From Staphylococcus felis (GTDB taxonomy: Bacteria; Bacillota; Bacilli; Staphylococcales; Staphylococcaceae), in NCBI RefSeq assembly GCF_003012915.1, contig NZ_CP027770.1, positions 248,001 through 312,000 of the forward strand: DNA of 64,000 nt, in the 5' to 3' direction. This document shows, in pieces, positions 44,704 through 54,173 of this stretch (its first letter is position 1; each line of letters begins with the position of its first letter). The notes below the pieces were generated by a model that saw only the letters and a list, made by a program, of their open reading frames with translations, did not search any database and was not told where the DNA came from. Position numbers and translations under genes: made by a program.

Positions 44704-45732
44704 TTAATTATTTTCATAAGGATTTAAATTAATCTCTGTATGAGGTGTATCACTAATTTCTGTATTAATTCGAGTTGTCGACGTATTTCTACTCAGAAAA
44801 CTTAAGACTTGTTTAATATTTTCTTTGGATTCAGGCTTTTCCAAATGAAATTGATATTGATGTTTTAACCCGTGCGAACCATCGAAAAAGAATGTATCTA
44901 CGGGAACCTCTTTTGCCTCAAGCTTTCTTGCAAATGTCTCATTTTGACTCATAAATGGATCCTTATCACCTACTGATAAATACGTAGGCGGATACTGAGA
45001 TGTAACTTGATTTGCCGTTGACATCTCCGTAATATTTTTAAAGTTTTTTTCCCATTTTGAAACCCCTGTATAACTCTTCATAAATAAGTCAATACGCGGA
45101 AATTCCGTCGCACGCACAGTTTTCATATCATAAAATCCACCAAAAAACACGGCTCCTTTTAATTGATCCGGTGTAAATTGCTGCTCAAAATTCATTTGCT
45201 CTCTTAATTTTTGATTTGTTTGGATTGCAACAAATTGACTATTAATTTGTGCTCCAGCTGAATCACCACCTATAATCACTTGATTCATATCAATAGGTAA
45301 TGCTTCTTCATTTTCTTTTATGAATGAAATAGCATGATTCATCTGAATCAATGGCGTCGGATACTTATAAGCCGGTGCTAATGCGTAGTTAACATTAACG
45401 ACAACATAACCTCTTTCAACAATTTGTGATAACAACGGATTTTTATATTGCTTATCTCCTGCAATAAATCCTCCGCCATGTGCCCAAAAAATAACCGGTA
45501 ACTGTTCACCTTGTTTTATATTTTTTGGCATTAGAATGTCTAACTGACTACTCGGTAAACCTTCCATATATGTAATATCTGTAAACGCTGTAACATTGTT
45601 ATTTTGGATTGCAACTTTTTTATCTTCTTGCCTTGAAACATGTGGTTCAAAAAAATAGCCGGCTATCAGACCGACTATAACAAGCAAAATTACAAGTGTG
45701 ATAACAACCCATCTTTTTTTATGTTTAGTCAT
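44704..45732 (-). CDS. Membrane-anchored alpha/beta-hydrolase (HSL-type esterase)
   Basis: The 342-residue protein has an N-terminal signal anchor (about 8-28) and then an extracellular hydrolase domain with the oxyanion motif HGGG (85-88) and nucleophile Ser158 in GGDSAG. Asp is in VGDKDPF and His in DGSHGLKH. It should hydrolyse short acyl esters outside the membrane; the natural substrate is unknown. Confidence 0.85.
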   Translation of the reverse strand: MTKHKKRWVVITLVILLVIVGLIAGYFFEPHVSRQEDKKVAIQNNNVTAFTDITYMEGLPSSQLDILMPKNIKQGEQLPVIFWAHGGGFIAGDKQYKNPLLSQIVERGYVVVNVNYALAPAYKYPTPLIQMNHAISFIKENEEALPIDMNQVIIGGDSAGAQINSQFVAIQTNQKLREQMNFEQQFTPDQLKGAVFFGGFYDMKTVRATEFPRIDLFMKSYTGVSKWEKNFKNITEMSTANQVTSQYPPTYLSVGDKDPFMSQNETFARKLEAKEVPVDTFFFDGSHGLKHQYQFHLEKPESKENIKQVLSFLSRNTSTTRINTEISDTPHTEINLNPYENN

Positions 45733-45777
45733 TATAGCAATCTTTCCTTTCGAAAAAATTGTAACACATCTTGTTAA

Positions 45778-46845
45778 TTAAGCAATAAACTTCTTATCTT
45801 GAGATTTTCGATATAAATATTTAACGATTACAGCAACGACAATCATTAATCCAATAACTCCCATTGCTGGATATACGTATTTGATTAAACCTTCAAATCC
45901 AATAAAGCTTAATCCGTAGCCTAAAGGCACAATAATTGAAATGAGAATATAATATTTTTTAGCATACGGTGTTGTAAAACGCGCTGCGAAAGAATAACTT
46001 AACCCTAATATCGTATTATACATTACCGCTAACATCACAATCGAAAATACGAATGCTAAAATTGGATGAATCATATTCGCAAGTGCTAATGTAGGGATAT
46101 CTGAATCTTTTATTGTTGGATATTCTGAATGAAGCGCAAAGTTAATTAAACCTAATAAAACTAAATAGACAACTCCACCAATTAATCCTCCTAGGCCAGA
46201 CACTAATCGTTTAGAAGCATCTCCACCAATTGCAACCAGTGTACTAAATCCAACAGCAAATGCTAAACCACCATAGTTAAACCCATTCCATATCGCTAAA
46301 CCAAGGCTTGGCTGTTCAACAACACTATCAATTTGGAAGAAAGAAACGTTTCCCTTAAATAAAAATACGGCTGCTACAATAATAACCAATACAATAAGCA
46401 CTGGGGTTACCATCCCTAATGCTCTCACAATTTTATTGAAATCCATCAATAATGTGATGTACACAATGATACACATAATCAATGCGCCTAACCATACGGG
46501 CACGCCAAAACTTTCATTAAATGTTGAGCCTGCTCCGGCAATCATAGTAATAGTTACCGCATAAAGTGATAATATCAAAACATAATCAATGATAATTCCT
46601 AACTTTTTACCAAATAAATACTCTAATGTTGAACCGTGATTGGCCGCGTCGAATGCTGTTCCTATTTTAGCAACTTGACGACCAATAAATGTAAGTATTA
46701 ATCCTGAAATAATGACACCTACGTATGACCAAATACCAAAAGTACTAAAGAATTGTTTAACTTCTTGTCCAGTTGAAAATCCGGCCCCTACTACAACACC
46801 CACGTAGGCGAAAGCTATTTTAATAGCTTCATTTAAATTTTTCAT
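45778..46845 (-). CDS. YkvI-type membrane transporter
   Basis: The 355-residue, ten-helix protein has the unwound glycine-rich first helix (FAYVGVVVGAGFSTGQEVKQFF) typical of LeuT-fold transporters in the YkvI family. Amino-acid or related transport is likely but unproven. GAGGAGG precedes the ATG. Confidence 0.8.
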   Translation of the reverse strand: MKNLNEAIKIAFAYVGVVVGAGFSTGQEVKQFFSTFGIWSYVGVIISGLILTFIGRQVAKIGTAFDAANHGSTLEYLFGKKLGIIIDYVLILSLYAVTITMIAGAGSTFNESFGVPVWLGALIMCIIVYITLLMDFNKIVRALGMVTPVLIVLVIIVAAVFLFKGNVSFFQIDSVVEQPSLGLAIWNGFNYGGLAFAVGFSTLVAIGGDASKRLVSGLGGLIGGVVYLVLLGLINFALHSEYPTIKDSDIPTLALANMIHPILAFVFSIVMLAVMYNTILGLSYSFAARFTTPYAKKYYILISIIVPLGYGLSFIGFEGLIKYVYPAMGVIGLMIVVAVIVKYLYRKSQDKKFIA

Positions 46846-47207
46846 ACTGTGTTGACCTCCTCATTTGCAAACACGTTACACATTAAACCATAATATGCGA
46901 TTTATTTCAAATTTCACCGGAGTTCTAGAAGCGACAAACCCCTTGTTACACAAAGGTTTAATGGGGAATTAGCCTTATTTTAATCATATTATTTATACTT
47001 TAAAATGCATTAAAATTCACATTGGCACATAAATACTGTATAAACATAAGCTTTAAGTCCATTCATTTTAAAATAACAACAAATCTTTAGAAAACATTAA
47101 CAACATTAATTGTGAAAATCAGTTTAAAAACTTTGATACAATTTGCATTTTATCATTTTAATCAGCAACTATTCGAGACACATATTGTCCTCACTTTCTA
47201 GTTGATT
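46846..47207. other. Intergenic region before the YkvI-type gene
   Basis: It is AT-rich. An imperfect hairpin (AACCTTTGT/ACAAGGGGTT on the minus strand, about 46940-46970) lies 100 bases before the transporter start and could be a leader structure. No ORF or clear terminator for the MFS gene was seen. Confidence 0.4.
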
Positions 47208-48635
47208 TCAATTCTTATTTTGTTTTTCTTTCGTCGCATTTGTCACTGTAAAAGCAGTTATAATCGCAAATATAATGAGAACTATTGCAAAAACATAAGC
47301 CGCATGCATACCAGAAGTCATAGCATGATCCACATCATTTTGAGTGACATGACCGATGTTTTTTAATTTGGCATTTTGTACCCCCGTTACAATCGCAATA
47401 AATATTGCTACTCCCATCGCACCTGCAATAGGTTGCAACATATTAAATATCGCACTACCATGCGGGTAACTTTCTTGAGGTAATGCATTTAAACCATTTG
47501 TACTGACAGGCATCATAATCGCTGATATACCGATCATTAAAATGATATACGCTAAAATAAAGAGTGCTACTGGAACCCCCGGATGAATCGTCGTATAGAA
47601 TATAGCAACCATTAATAACAATAATAAACCTGGTATCACCAATTTTCTAGGTCCAAACTTGTCAAAAAGCCCTCCCATAAAAGGTGATAAAAATCCGTTT
47701 AACAATGCGCCTGGCAACAAAATGAAACCAGCTAATTTTGCTGAAAATCCCATTGGTCCTTGAAGATACATTGGCATGACAATTTCTGAAGCAAACATAC
47801 TCATTAATACAATCACAAAAATAATAATACCTTTACGATAGTTATGATACGATAATACACCGAAGTCTAATATCGGATCTTCCAATTTGAACTGCCTACG
47901 AATAAATAGATAGATAAAGATAATACCAATCATAAACACAGCACCAAGCAACGGCGTTATTGCTATACCATTACTTTGGCTTACACTTGATATACTATAA
48001 ATCAAACTTGTAATACCTATCGTTGAGAAAACAATTGAAGTGATATCCACTTTTGGTCGTGTGACTTCACCAACATTTTTCAAAAACAATGCTGCAAAGG
48101 TAAATGTGAATATCATAAATGGCACGACAATAAAAAATAACCAACGCCATCCTAATTCATCTACAATTACGCCAGATAACGTTGGCCCTAAAGCCGGAGC
48201 AAACATAATGACAAGACCAAATGTCCCCATGACCTTACCACGAACGGTTTCGTCAAATAATAGTAACATTGTATTCATAATCAAAGGAATCATTAGCCCT
48301 GTTCCTATAGCTTGAATCATACGCCCTGTTAGCAACATAGGAAAATTAACAGCGAAACCTGAAATCAGTGATCCTACTGTAAAAATAACGATTAAACTCA
48401 GAAACAGTCGTCGCGTAGTAAACCATTGAATGACTAAAGCTGACAATGGTGACACAATTCCCATCATCATCATAAAGCCACTCGCCATCCATTGAACCGT
48501 CGTTCTAGATAAATCAAAATAACGCATTAGTTCTTGCAAAGCAATATTGAGTAAAGTCTCATTCAATATCATAAAAAATGCACCAATCATAAAAACGGTC
48601 ATAATCATTTTATTATAATTGTGTTGAACACTCAC
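47208..48635 (-). CDS. DHA2 (EmrB/QacA-type) 14-helix MFS efflux protein
   Basis: The 475-residue protein has 14 predicted helices and DHA2 motifs (LNETLLNIALQELMRYF at helix 1, TGRMIQAIGTGLMIPL, APALGPTLSGVIVD). It should export drugs or toxic metabolites with protons. The start is GTG 48635 with AAGGAG nine bases upstream. An inverted repeat overlies its promoter. I cannot assign it to a named S. aureus pump. Confidence 0.85.
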   Translation of the reverse strand: MSVQHNYNKMIMTVFMIGAFFMILNETLLNIALQELMRYFDLSRTTVQWMASGFMMMMGIVSPLSALVIQWFTTRRLFLSLIVIFTVGSLISGFAVNFPMLLTGRMIQAIGTGLMIPLIMNTMLLLFDETVRGKVMGTFGLVIMFAPALGPTLSGVIVDELGWRWLFFIVVPFMIFTFTFAALFLKNVGEVTRPKVDITSIVFSTIGITSLIYSISSVSQSNGIAITPLLGAVFMIGIIFIYLFIRRQFKLEDPILDFGVLSYHNYRKGIIIFVIVLMSMFASEIVMPMYLQGPMGFSAKLAGFILLPGALLNGFLSPFMGGLFDKFGPRKLVIPGLLLLLMVAIFYTTIHPGVPVALFILAYIILMIGISAIMMPVSTNGLNALPQESYPHGSAIFNMLQPIAGAMGVAIFIAIVTGVQNAKLKNIGHVTQNDVDHAMTSGMHAAYVFAIVLIIFAIITAFTVTNATKEKQNKN

Positions 48636-48667
48636 TTATTCCATCTCCTTCATATCAAATCATACCT

Positions 48668-48696
48668 ATTATACACATATCTTACTGAATATGTAT
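48668..48696 (-). promoter_or_regulatory. Promoter and inverted-repeat operator of the DHA2 pump
   Basis: A TATAAT -10 (48668-48673, minus) is overlapped by the inverted arms ATACACATAT (48671-48680) and ATATGTAT (48689-48696). Such an overlap suits a TetR- or MarR-type repressor. No regulator gene adjoins. Confidence 0.5.
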
Positions 48697-48768
48697 TAAT
48701 TAAATTTTAATACAGCATTAAAATGACTAAAAAACTTATTCATTTGCACTCTACGCAAAAAATGGGGT

Positions 48769-48846
48769 TGACAGATAAATATCTTAGCAATCGAAAAACT
48801 TCGAACCTTTCGTAAGAATTTACGAAAAAATTTCGAAGTTTTTCTT
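48769..48846. terminator. Dispersed terminator repeat, copy 2
   Basis: This copy has the same layout as 36274 and 63907: a degenerate GACAGATAAATATCTTAG head and then arms AAAAACTTCGAA and TTCGAAGTTTTT with TTTCGTAA/TTACGAAA inside. Here no gene ends directly upstream, so it may be a remnant. Confidence 0.7.
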
Positions 48847-49019
48847 TAACGATATGTTTAGCCGCACCACGATGGTGTTTGAATTCATTTTCAAGTATTA
48901 ATTTCAACCCTATCATTCTATATAAGGCATCTCGTTAATTTAGTTTTGTTGTGATGATTAAATGATACGAAAGTATCTTTTATTTAAAGTATTTTAGTGT
49001 AAAACTACATTCATATCAC

Positions 49020-49108
49020 GTCGTATTGTTGGCGAGACGCCTGAGGGAATAGGATGAGCGTCGAGACCGAGGATCGACCCATCCCCTAGGAAATGCGAGC
49101 CAAACAAT
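49020..49108. repeat. Palindromic intergenic repeat, interrupted by MITE 2
   Basis: The left arm TCGTATTGTTGGC opens an element with blocks GAGACGCCTGAGGGAATAGG and CATCCCCTAGGAAATGCGAGCC. The right arm GCCAAACAATACGA is split by the MITE and resumes at 49477-49488. Removing the MITE restores a complete palindrome of about 90-100 bp. I recall similar elements in staphylococcal intergenic regions. Confidence 0.7.
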
Positions 49109-49476
49109 GGTTCTATAGTAAATCGGACTGGTGTATAAATAATTTCATTTATTTGATTGTTCCATAAAGCTTCGCTTTTCTAGGCGCCTCACCTCAACTC
49201 ATTTTAAGATTGAACTTACCCAATCTTAAAATGGATTTTCGGTTACGGCAAGATGCCTCAGAAGTTTCGGCTTAGGAAACAATCAAATTTGCTATATTTA
49301 TTCACACCCCTAAGTTATAAAGTATGTTTTACCGACTCAATTTTACTGATTTATGTTGTATTAAAAGAGGCATTAATGTTCAAAACTTTATGATCACACA
49401 ACGAAAAAGGCGTTAAGCAATCCATTATTGCATAACGCCTTAATTTAATGCGACCAGTCCAATTTGACTGAGAGCC
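49109..49476. mobile_element. MITE copy 2 (368 bp)
   Basis: It is very similar to 1027-1325 but contains about 69 extra bases (a hairpin CATTTTAAGATTG/CAATCTTAAAATG flanked by CCTCA). It is bounded by a perfect 8-bp duplication CAAACAAT (49101-49108 and 49477-49484). The ends and lack of a transposase are as in copy 1. It landed in the right arm of the palindromic repeat. Confidence 0.88.
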
Positions 49477-49500
49477 CAAACAATACGAATGATTGATAAA

Positions 49501-51366
49501 ATCGAGTAGGAGAGTAGCCATTAATTGACTACTCGTCCTCTCACACCACCGAGCGTACGGTTCCGTACTCGGCGGTTCAATATCTTGCGTAAGCCAACTC
49601 TGCAAGCTGGGTTAATGGTATCAGTCCCCACTTGTAGAGTTGTTTTGTTGTAAGTGCACGATGAACCTCGTGCGTGTTTGATAGTCGCCAGTACTTTTTT
49701 CGAGACTGTGCGATTTTCATCGCACTTCTATGGTCAAGACCATATTGGCGCAACATCTTATACTTAGTTCTTACTCTTTTCCACCGTTTAAGTATGAGTT
49801 GTCTAAGTCGGCGGTTTAACCAAGATTGCGTGGTTTCAATAAATTCTCTGATAAAACCTCTACCAAAGTAATTTATCCAGCCTCTCGTCACTTGGTTAAT
49901 TTCAGTGATAATGTCTTTAAAGGTACCGGGTCTATTTCGTTTCGTTATTTTCCTTAAGACGCGTATTAAATTTCTTTTTGCTTCCGTAGTCGGTCTGAAA
50001 CGACAAACCCCATTTACCTTGGTTATTAGACAACTCAAGAACTTTAAACGTGTGACTGCTCCTATTCTGCTTTTATCTTCATTGACAGCCAACTTCAGTT
50101 GCTTTTCAATGAATTTCGTTACACTCATCATTACGCGTTCACCTGCACGTTTTGTCCGTACAAAGATGACAAAGTCATCTGCATAGCGTACAAACCGGTG
50201 TCCACGCTTTTCGAGTTCTTTATCCAGTTCATGTAGATAGATATTACATAGTAAAGGAGAGATAACGCCCCCTTGTGGTGCACCTATCTTTCTTTCTGCG
50301 ACTTCGCCAGATAGGTCAATGGCACCTACTTGTAAACTTCTACGGATAAATGTTGAAATTGACTTATCTTGAACATGGCGTTCGAACAAATACATCAGCT
50401 TATCATGATTTAACATGTCAAAGCACTGTTTCAAATCACAATCCACGGCTATTTTATAGCCCTCTTCGTAGTAAATAGCGCATTGCTTAAGTGCTGTTCC
50501 TGTGCTACGATTAGGTCTGAAACCATGGCTATGATTCGAAAATGTTCGGTCGATGCTGGGTTCAATCACTTGTTTAATCGCTTGTTGTATTACCCTGTCT
50601 CTAGCGACAGGGATACCAAGCACACGCATTTTCCCATTTGGTTTGGGAATTTGCACTTTTCGAACTGCTTGAGGTTGGTATGTGCCTTCAAGCAGTTTTT
50701 TCGTTATCTGTGAAAAGTACTGCGCAAAGTGAGCACGAAGTTCACTGACTTTCATGCCGTCAATTCCAGGAGCACCTTTGTTTTTCTTAACTTTCTTGAT
50801 AGCTTTTTCTATGTTGTCTGGTCTTACAACAAGCTCCATCAATGATGGAGACTTACGATACATTTCTTTCATTTCACCTAAGATTTACTGTACACACTTA
50901 TGTATTCTTTTTTCGTTCCACTACTTATCCTTCCATAAGCTGCCGATTAAACCGTATTCTGTACGTCGTAAATCTATAACCTCCAATCTTTACTTTGTAT
51001 TGAATATTGTTCAGTCCTTCGGTACATTTTCCCTACTATGACTTCTGCTGACTTCTCATCATTCGTTGTTACTACGGTAGAGTACCGCTGATGAGACCTC
51101 CCCGGGTAAGATGTAACCTCTTTCCACTCATGCCACCGCATCATTTACTATATAGAACTCGGGTAGTATTGGACTTTATCTTGTTCTGCAGATTCATCCA
51201 TTCTACATAGCCTTGTATGATGTTTCTGTTCGTCAGTGCGAGTGTTTGCGTCCGACTTCCTTCAGATTCCACTTCGCAATGGACACCCTTGTCTTTCGCT
51301 AACAGTTCCTACTACCAAGCCTGTAACGGACTTTCACCGTCAAGATGTTACCCATGCCGGGCGCAC
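49501..51366 (-). mobile_element. Group II intron
   Basis: The RNA starts at GTGCGCCCGGC (51366, minus) and ends at CTACTCGAT (49501). Domain V/VI-like hairpins lie at about 49505-49570, with the RT gene inside domain IV. The 5' exon ends six bases after a terminator hairpin (51373-51408). The 3' exon begins TTTATC, so splicing would restore the hairpin plus a T run. Insertion behind a terminator is the habit of class C introns. Boundaries are inferred from consensus ends. Confidence 0.8.
49577..50872 (-). CDS. ltrA: Group II intron reverse transcriptase/maturase
   Basis: The 431-residue protein has RT domains with the catalytic YADD (230-233), a PQGGVISPLL motif and a group II maturase domain (about 300-380, WINYFGRGF). 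No HNH endonuclease domain follows, so the intron would rely on exposed single-stranded targets. The start is ATG 50872, or ATG 50863, which has better spacing to AGGTGA. The frame is intact, so the intron may be active. Confidence 0.9.
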   Translation of the reverse strand: MKEMYRKSPSLMELVVRPDNIEKAIKKVKKNKGAPGIDGMKVSELRAHFAQYFSQITKKLLEGTYQPQAVRKVQIPKPNGKMRVLGIPVARDRVIQQAIKQVIEPSIDRTFSNHSHGFRPNRSTGTALKQCAIYYEEGYKIAVDCDLKQCFDMLNHDKLMYLFERHVQDKSISTFIRRSLQVGAIDLSGEVAERKIGAPQGGVISPLLCNIYLHELDKELEKRGHRFVRYADDFVIFVRTKRAGERVMMSVTKFIEKQLKLAVNEDKSRIGAVTRLKFLSCLITKVNGVCRFRPTTEAKRNLIRVLRKITKRNRPGTFKDIITEINQVTRGWINYFGRGFIREFIETTQSWLNRRLRQLILKRWKRVRTKYKMLRQYGLDHRSAMKIAQSRKKYWRLSNTHEVHRALTTKQLYKWGLIPLTQLAELAYARY

Positions 51367-51372
51367 AGAAAT

Positions 51373-51434
51373 GCGTAGAGATGGTTCAATCATAAATCAT
51401 CTCTACGCTATTATTTTGGGATTGATGTCCCAGC
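51373..51434 (-). terminator. Terminator of 51457-51957, split by the intron
   Basis: GGCTGGGACAT...TCCCA leads to the hairpin GCGTAGAGATG/CATCTCTACGC. The T run expected next is separated from it by the group II intron. The head resembles the dispersed element at 36274. Confidence 0.65.
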
Positions 51435-51456
51435 CTTTTTCGCTTATTGATTAAGT

Positions 51457-51957
51457 TTAATTCACATCTTTATAACGATTTAACTCTTCAAAGTCAACAA
51501 CTACTTGATCCATGCGCTTGGCAGTCTCTTTTAATGCATTTCGTGCCACCTTGTTATTCGGGTCAAGCTTTAAGATTTGTTTTGATATATCAAATGCTTT
51601 TTTATCTGAAATAACAGGATTAGGGATAGCATGTAATAAAAGCATCTGTAATAAACTTTTAACCACTTTTCCATCTGTTAGTTCGATTGATGATTGAGCA
51701 TGATAATATGCTGCATCTAAAGCGCCTGGCACATCACTCAATGGATACACTAATAACAAAAAAGCTAAGTCGTGAATCTCTGGCGTCTCTTTACCTTTAA
51801 TCATATCTAACAAACAAGTGTAATAAAGAACACTTTCTTCTTCGTGCGCACTTGAAATATAAGCCTCTTCAAAATCAAGAAAATCTGTAGCAGACATTAA
51901 ATTTTTCACTGACTCAAATTCGCCGTTTAAGACATGTTTTTTTATTAAATCTTGCAT
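51457..51957 (-). CDS. Helical protein of unknown function
   Basis: The 166-residue soluble protein is predicted to be almost wholly alpha-helical, with a TPR-like ending (ISKQILKLDPNNKVARNALKETAKRM). I do not recognise the family name. AGGAGG precedes the ATG. Its terminator carries the group II intron. Confidence 0.7.
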   Translation of the reverse strand: MQDLIKKHVLNGEFESVKNLMSATDFLDFEEAYISSAHEEESVLYYTCLLDMIKGKETPEIHDLAFLLLVYPLSDVPGALDAAYYHAQSSIELTDGKVVKSLLQMLLLHAIPNPVISDKKAFDISKQILKLDPNNKVARNALKETAKRMDQVVVDFEELNRYKDVN

Positions 51958-52137
51958 AGCCAGTCCTCCTAAACGTACTCCGTCAAGTTCGATAAAATCA
52001 TTTTATCATATTATGGATTATTTTGCTCAAATTCATAATAAATAAATTTTCTATATGTAAAAATTCATCATAGAATTATAGAAATGATAATACCATATTA
52101 TTTAAAGTCTCCCATCAGGCTTAAGCATGATAATATA

Positions 52138-53154
52138 CTACACTGAACGCGTACGATACATTAAATATAAGAAATAAGGTGCTCCAATCACAGCAACCAC
52201 AATGCCTGTAGGTACACCGCTCGGTTGTAAAATCATTTGACCTATCGTATCAGAAATAACCATTAATATTGCTCCGATTAAAATCGCAATAGGCAAAAAC
52301 ATTTGATGTCTTGGACCAATAAGAGATTTTGCGATATGAGGGCCCATCAAACCAATAAATCCTATTGCACCAGCCACCGACACCGCTGCTGATGACAATG
52401 CTACTGATACAATCACAAGTATAAAACGCTCTCGATTCAAGTTAACCCCTAAACTAATTGAACTTAATTCATCTGTATTAAGGATATTCAAAACGTCTGA
52501 ACGATAAATTAAAAAAGGAATTAAAAGTACTACCCACGGCAAAAATACCCAAACAAATGGCCAACTATCTCCCCAAATATTACCAGCCAACCAAGTCGCG
52601 ATAAATTCAGACTGATCTCGATCAAATGTTGACATTAAGGTTAATGCACCGCCCGATAATGCTGCTGAAAGACCGACACCTACAAGTACCATACTTGCTG
52701 GAGATAGTCCTTTTTGTCCACTGTAACTAAACACGAATATAAATAATGCAGTTGCTAAACCGCCGAGTAAGCTGATTAATGGTAAAATATAAATGAATTG
52801 ATCAGCATTAATTTGACCAATTGAAATAAACAATGCAATCGCAAAACCGCTGCCTGCATTAATACCTAATATGCCTGGTTCTGCAAGAGGGTTTTTAGTG
52901 ACACTTTGCAAAATAGCACCACTTACACTTAAGGCAACACCAGCAAGCAAGGTAATGACTACTCTTGGTGCACGGAAATCAATCAAAATTAACTGATCTG
53001 CCCCTTCACCTTGACCCATTAGTGTTTTGAGTATTTGACTATAAGACATAGGATACTCACCAGTCGTTAAATTCCATATTACTGCTAAAATCAATACGCC
53101 CAATGCCACTAAAAATATAAGACGCTGTTTCCATTTTAATTGAGGATTAATCAT
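52138..53154 (-). CDS. fhuG: Ferric hydroxamate ABC transporter permease FhuG
   Basis: This 338-residue BtuCD-type permease has ten helices and the conserved GAILQSVTKNPLAEPGILGINAG-like region (SGAILQ, NPLAEPGILG) and GFIGLMGPHIAK near the ATPase contact. It pairs with FhuB and FhuC to import hydroxamate-siderophore iron. The start overlaps the fhuB stop by four bases. Confidence 0.93.
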   Translation of the reverse strand: MINPQLKWKQRLIFLVALGVLILAVIWNLTTGEYPMSYSQILKTLMGQGEGADQLILIDFRAPRVVITLLAGVALSVSGAILQSVTKNPLAEPGILGINAGSGFAIALFISIGQINADQFIYILPLISLLGGLATALFIFVFSYSGQKGLSPASMVLVGVGLSAALSGGALTLMSTFDRDQSEFIATWLAGNIWGDSWPFVWVFLPWVVLLIPFLIYRSDVLNILNTDELSSISLGVNLNRERFILVIVSVALSSAAVSVAGAIGFIGLMGPHIAKSLIGPRHQMFLPIAILIGAILMVISDTIGQMILQPSGVPTGIVVAVIGAPYFLYLMYRTRSV

Positions 53155-54164
53155 ATGGTACGGCCCCCTTTACGTATCAAATATAAAAAGAAAGGCACAC
53201 CAATAAATGAGATAATCGCACTCATCGGCGCTTCACCAAGTAGTCTTGCTATAGTATCAGCCATTAAAACAAACGTCGCACCTAAAACAAGTGACATTGG
53301 AATCACTTTTATATAATCTGTTCCGACTAAATAACGCACGATATGCGGTACAATTAGCCCTACAAAAGCAATTTGTCCAACGATTGCAACGGATATGCCC
53401 GCCAATAGCATCGTAATAAGTAAACTAAATCCACGAATCACTTTAATGTTTTGGCCTAATCCTGTTGCAAGAGCGTCCCCTAAACTCAGTATTGTTAAAT
53501 GCTTGCTCATCACTAGCAATATCACGATTGAGACAATAATCATTGGTCCACTAATCAAAACGTGTTGCCAACTCGTACCTGACACACCACCAGCTATCCA
53601 AAAATAAATAGATTGATTAAGTCGAAAAGCAAGAGCTACACCTTGACTCAGAGCAGTTAACAAAGCACTAACAGCAGCACCAGCTAAAATTAAACGCATT
53701 GGATTAAATCCATCACGTCTTGACGAACCAATAATCATCACCATTGTGCCACCTAAAATAGCACCGATAAAACTTGCTAAAATCAGTAAAATAAATGATA
53801 TTCCAGGAAATAAAGCGTAGGTCAATGCCAAAGTGAATGCTGCACCAGCATTTAATCCAATTAAGCTTGGATCTGCTAACCCATTTTTTGTAACACCTTG
53901 TATGACAGCACCACCAGTTGCAAGCGCCATCCCTACCAACATCGCACCAACATCACGTGGAATACGTATTTCCACAATGACGTTATGCGCTTGATTTGAA
54001 GCATCGTAGTGTAATATCGCTTCAATAATCGTTTTCAAATCAACCTGAGCATCCCCTAATAAAATTGATAATATCACTACAATCAGTAATAACATAAGTG
54101 ACAATATCAACTGAAATCCATATCGAATGTGGCCTATTTTTTTGTCATTCATTTGTCCATTCAT
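53151..54164 (-). CDS. fhuB: Ferric hydroxamate ABC transporter permease FhuB
   Basis: This 337-residue permease has the same fold as FhuG, with GGAVIQGVTKNGLADPSLIG and the coupling-loop segment AFVGLIVPHIVRYLVG. It starts ten bases after fhuC; the ribosome binding site is weak, so coupling to fhuC is likely. ATG five codons downstream is an alternative. Confidence 0.93.
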   Translation of the reverse strand: MNGQMNDKKIGHIRYGFQLILSLMLLLIVVILSILLGDAQVDLKTIIEAILHYDASNQAHNVIVEIRIPRDVGAMLVGMALATGGAVIQGVTKNGLADPSLIGLNAGAAFTLALTYALFPGISFILLILASFIGAILGGTMVMIIGSSRRDGFNPMRLILAGAAVSALLTALSQGVALAFRLNQSIYFWIAGGVSGTSWQHVLISGPMIIVSIVILLVMSKHLTILSLGDALATGLGQNIKVIRGFSLLITMLLAGISVAIVGQIAFVGLIVPHIVRYLVGTDYIKVIPMSLVLGATFVLMADTIARLLGEAPMSAIISFIGVPFFLYLIRKGGRTI

Positions 54165-54173
54165 CTTTCACAG

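Noticed and set aside
49351..49605. 84-codon minus-strand ORF across MITE 2 and the intron end
   Set aside because: It spans the boundary of two mobile elements and has no ribosome binding site, so it cannot be an ancestral gene.
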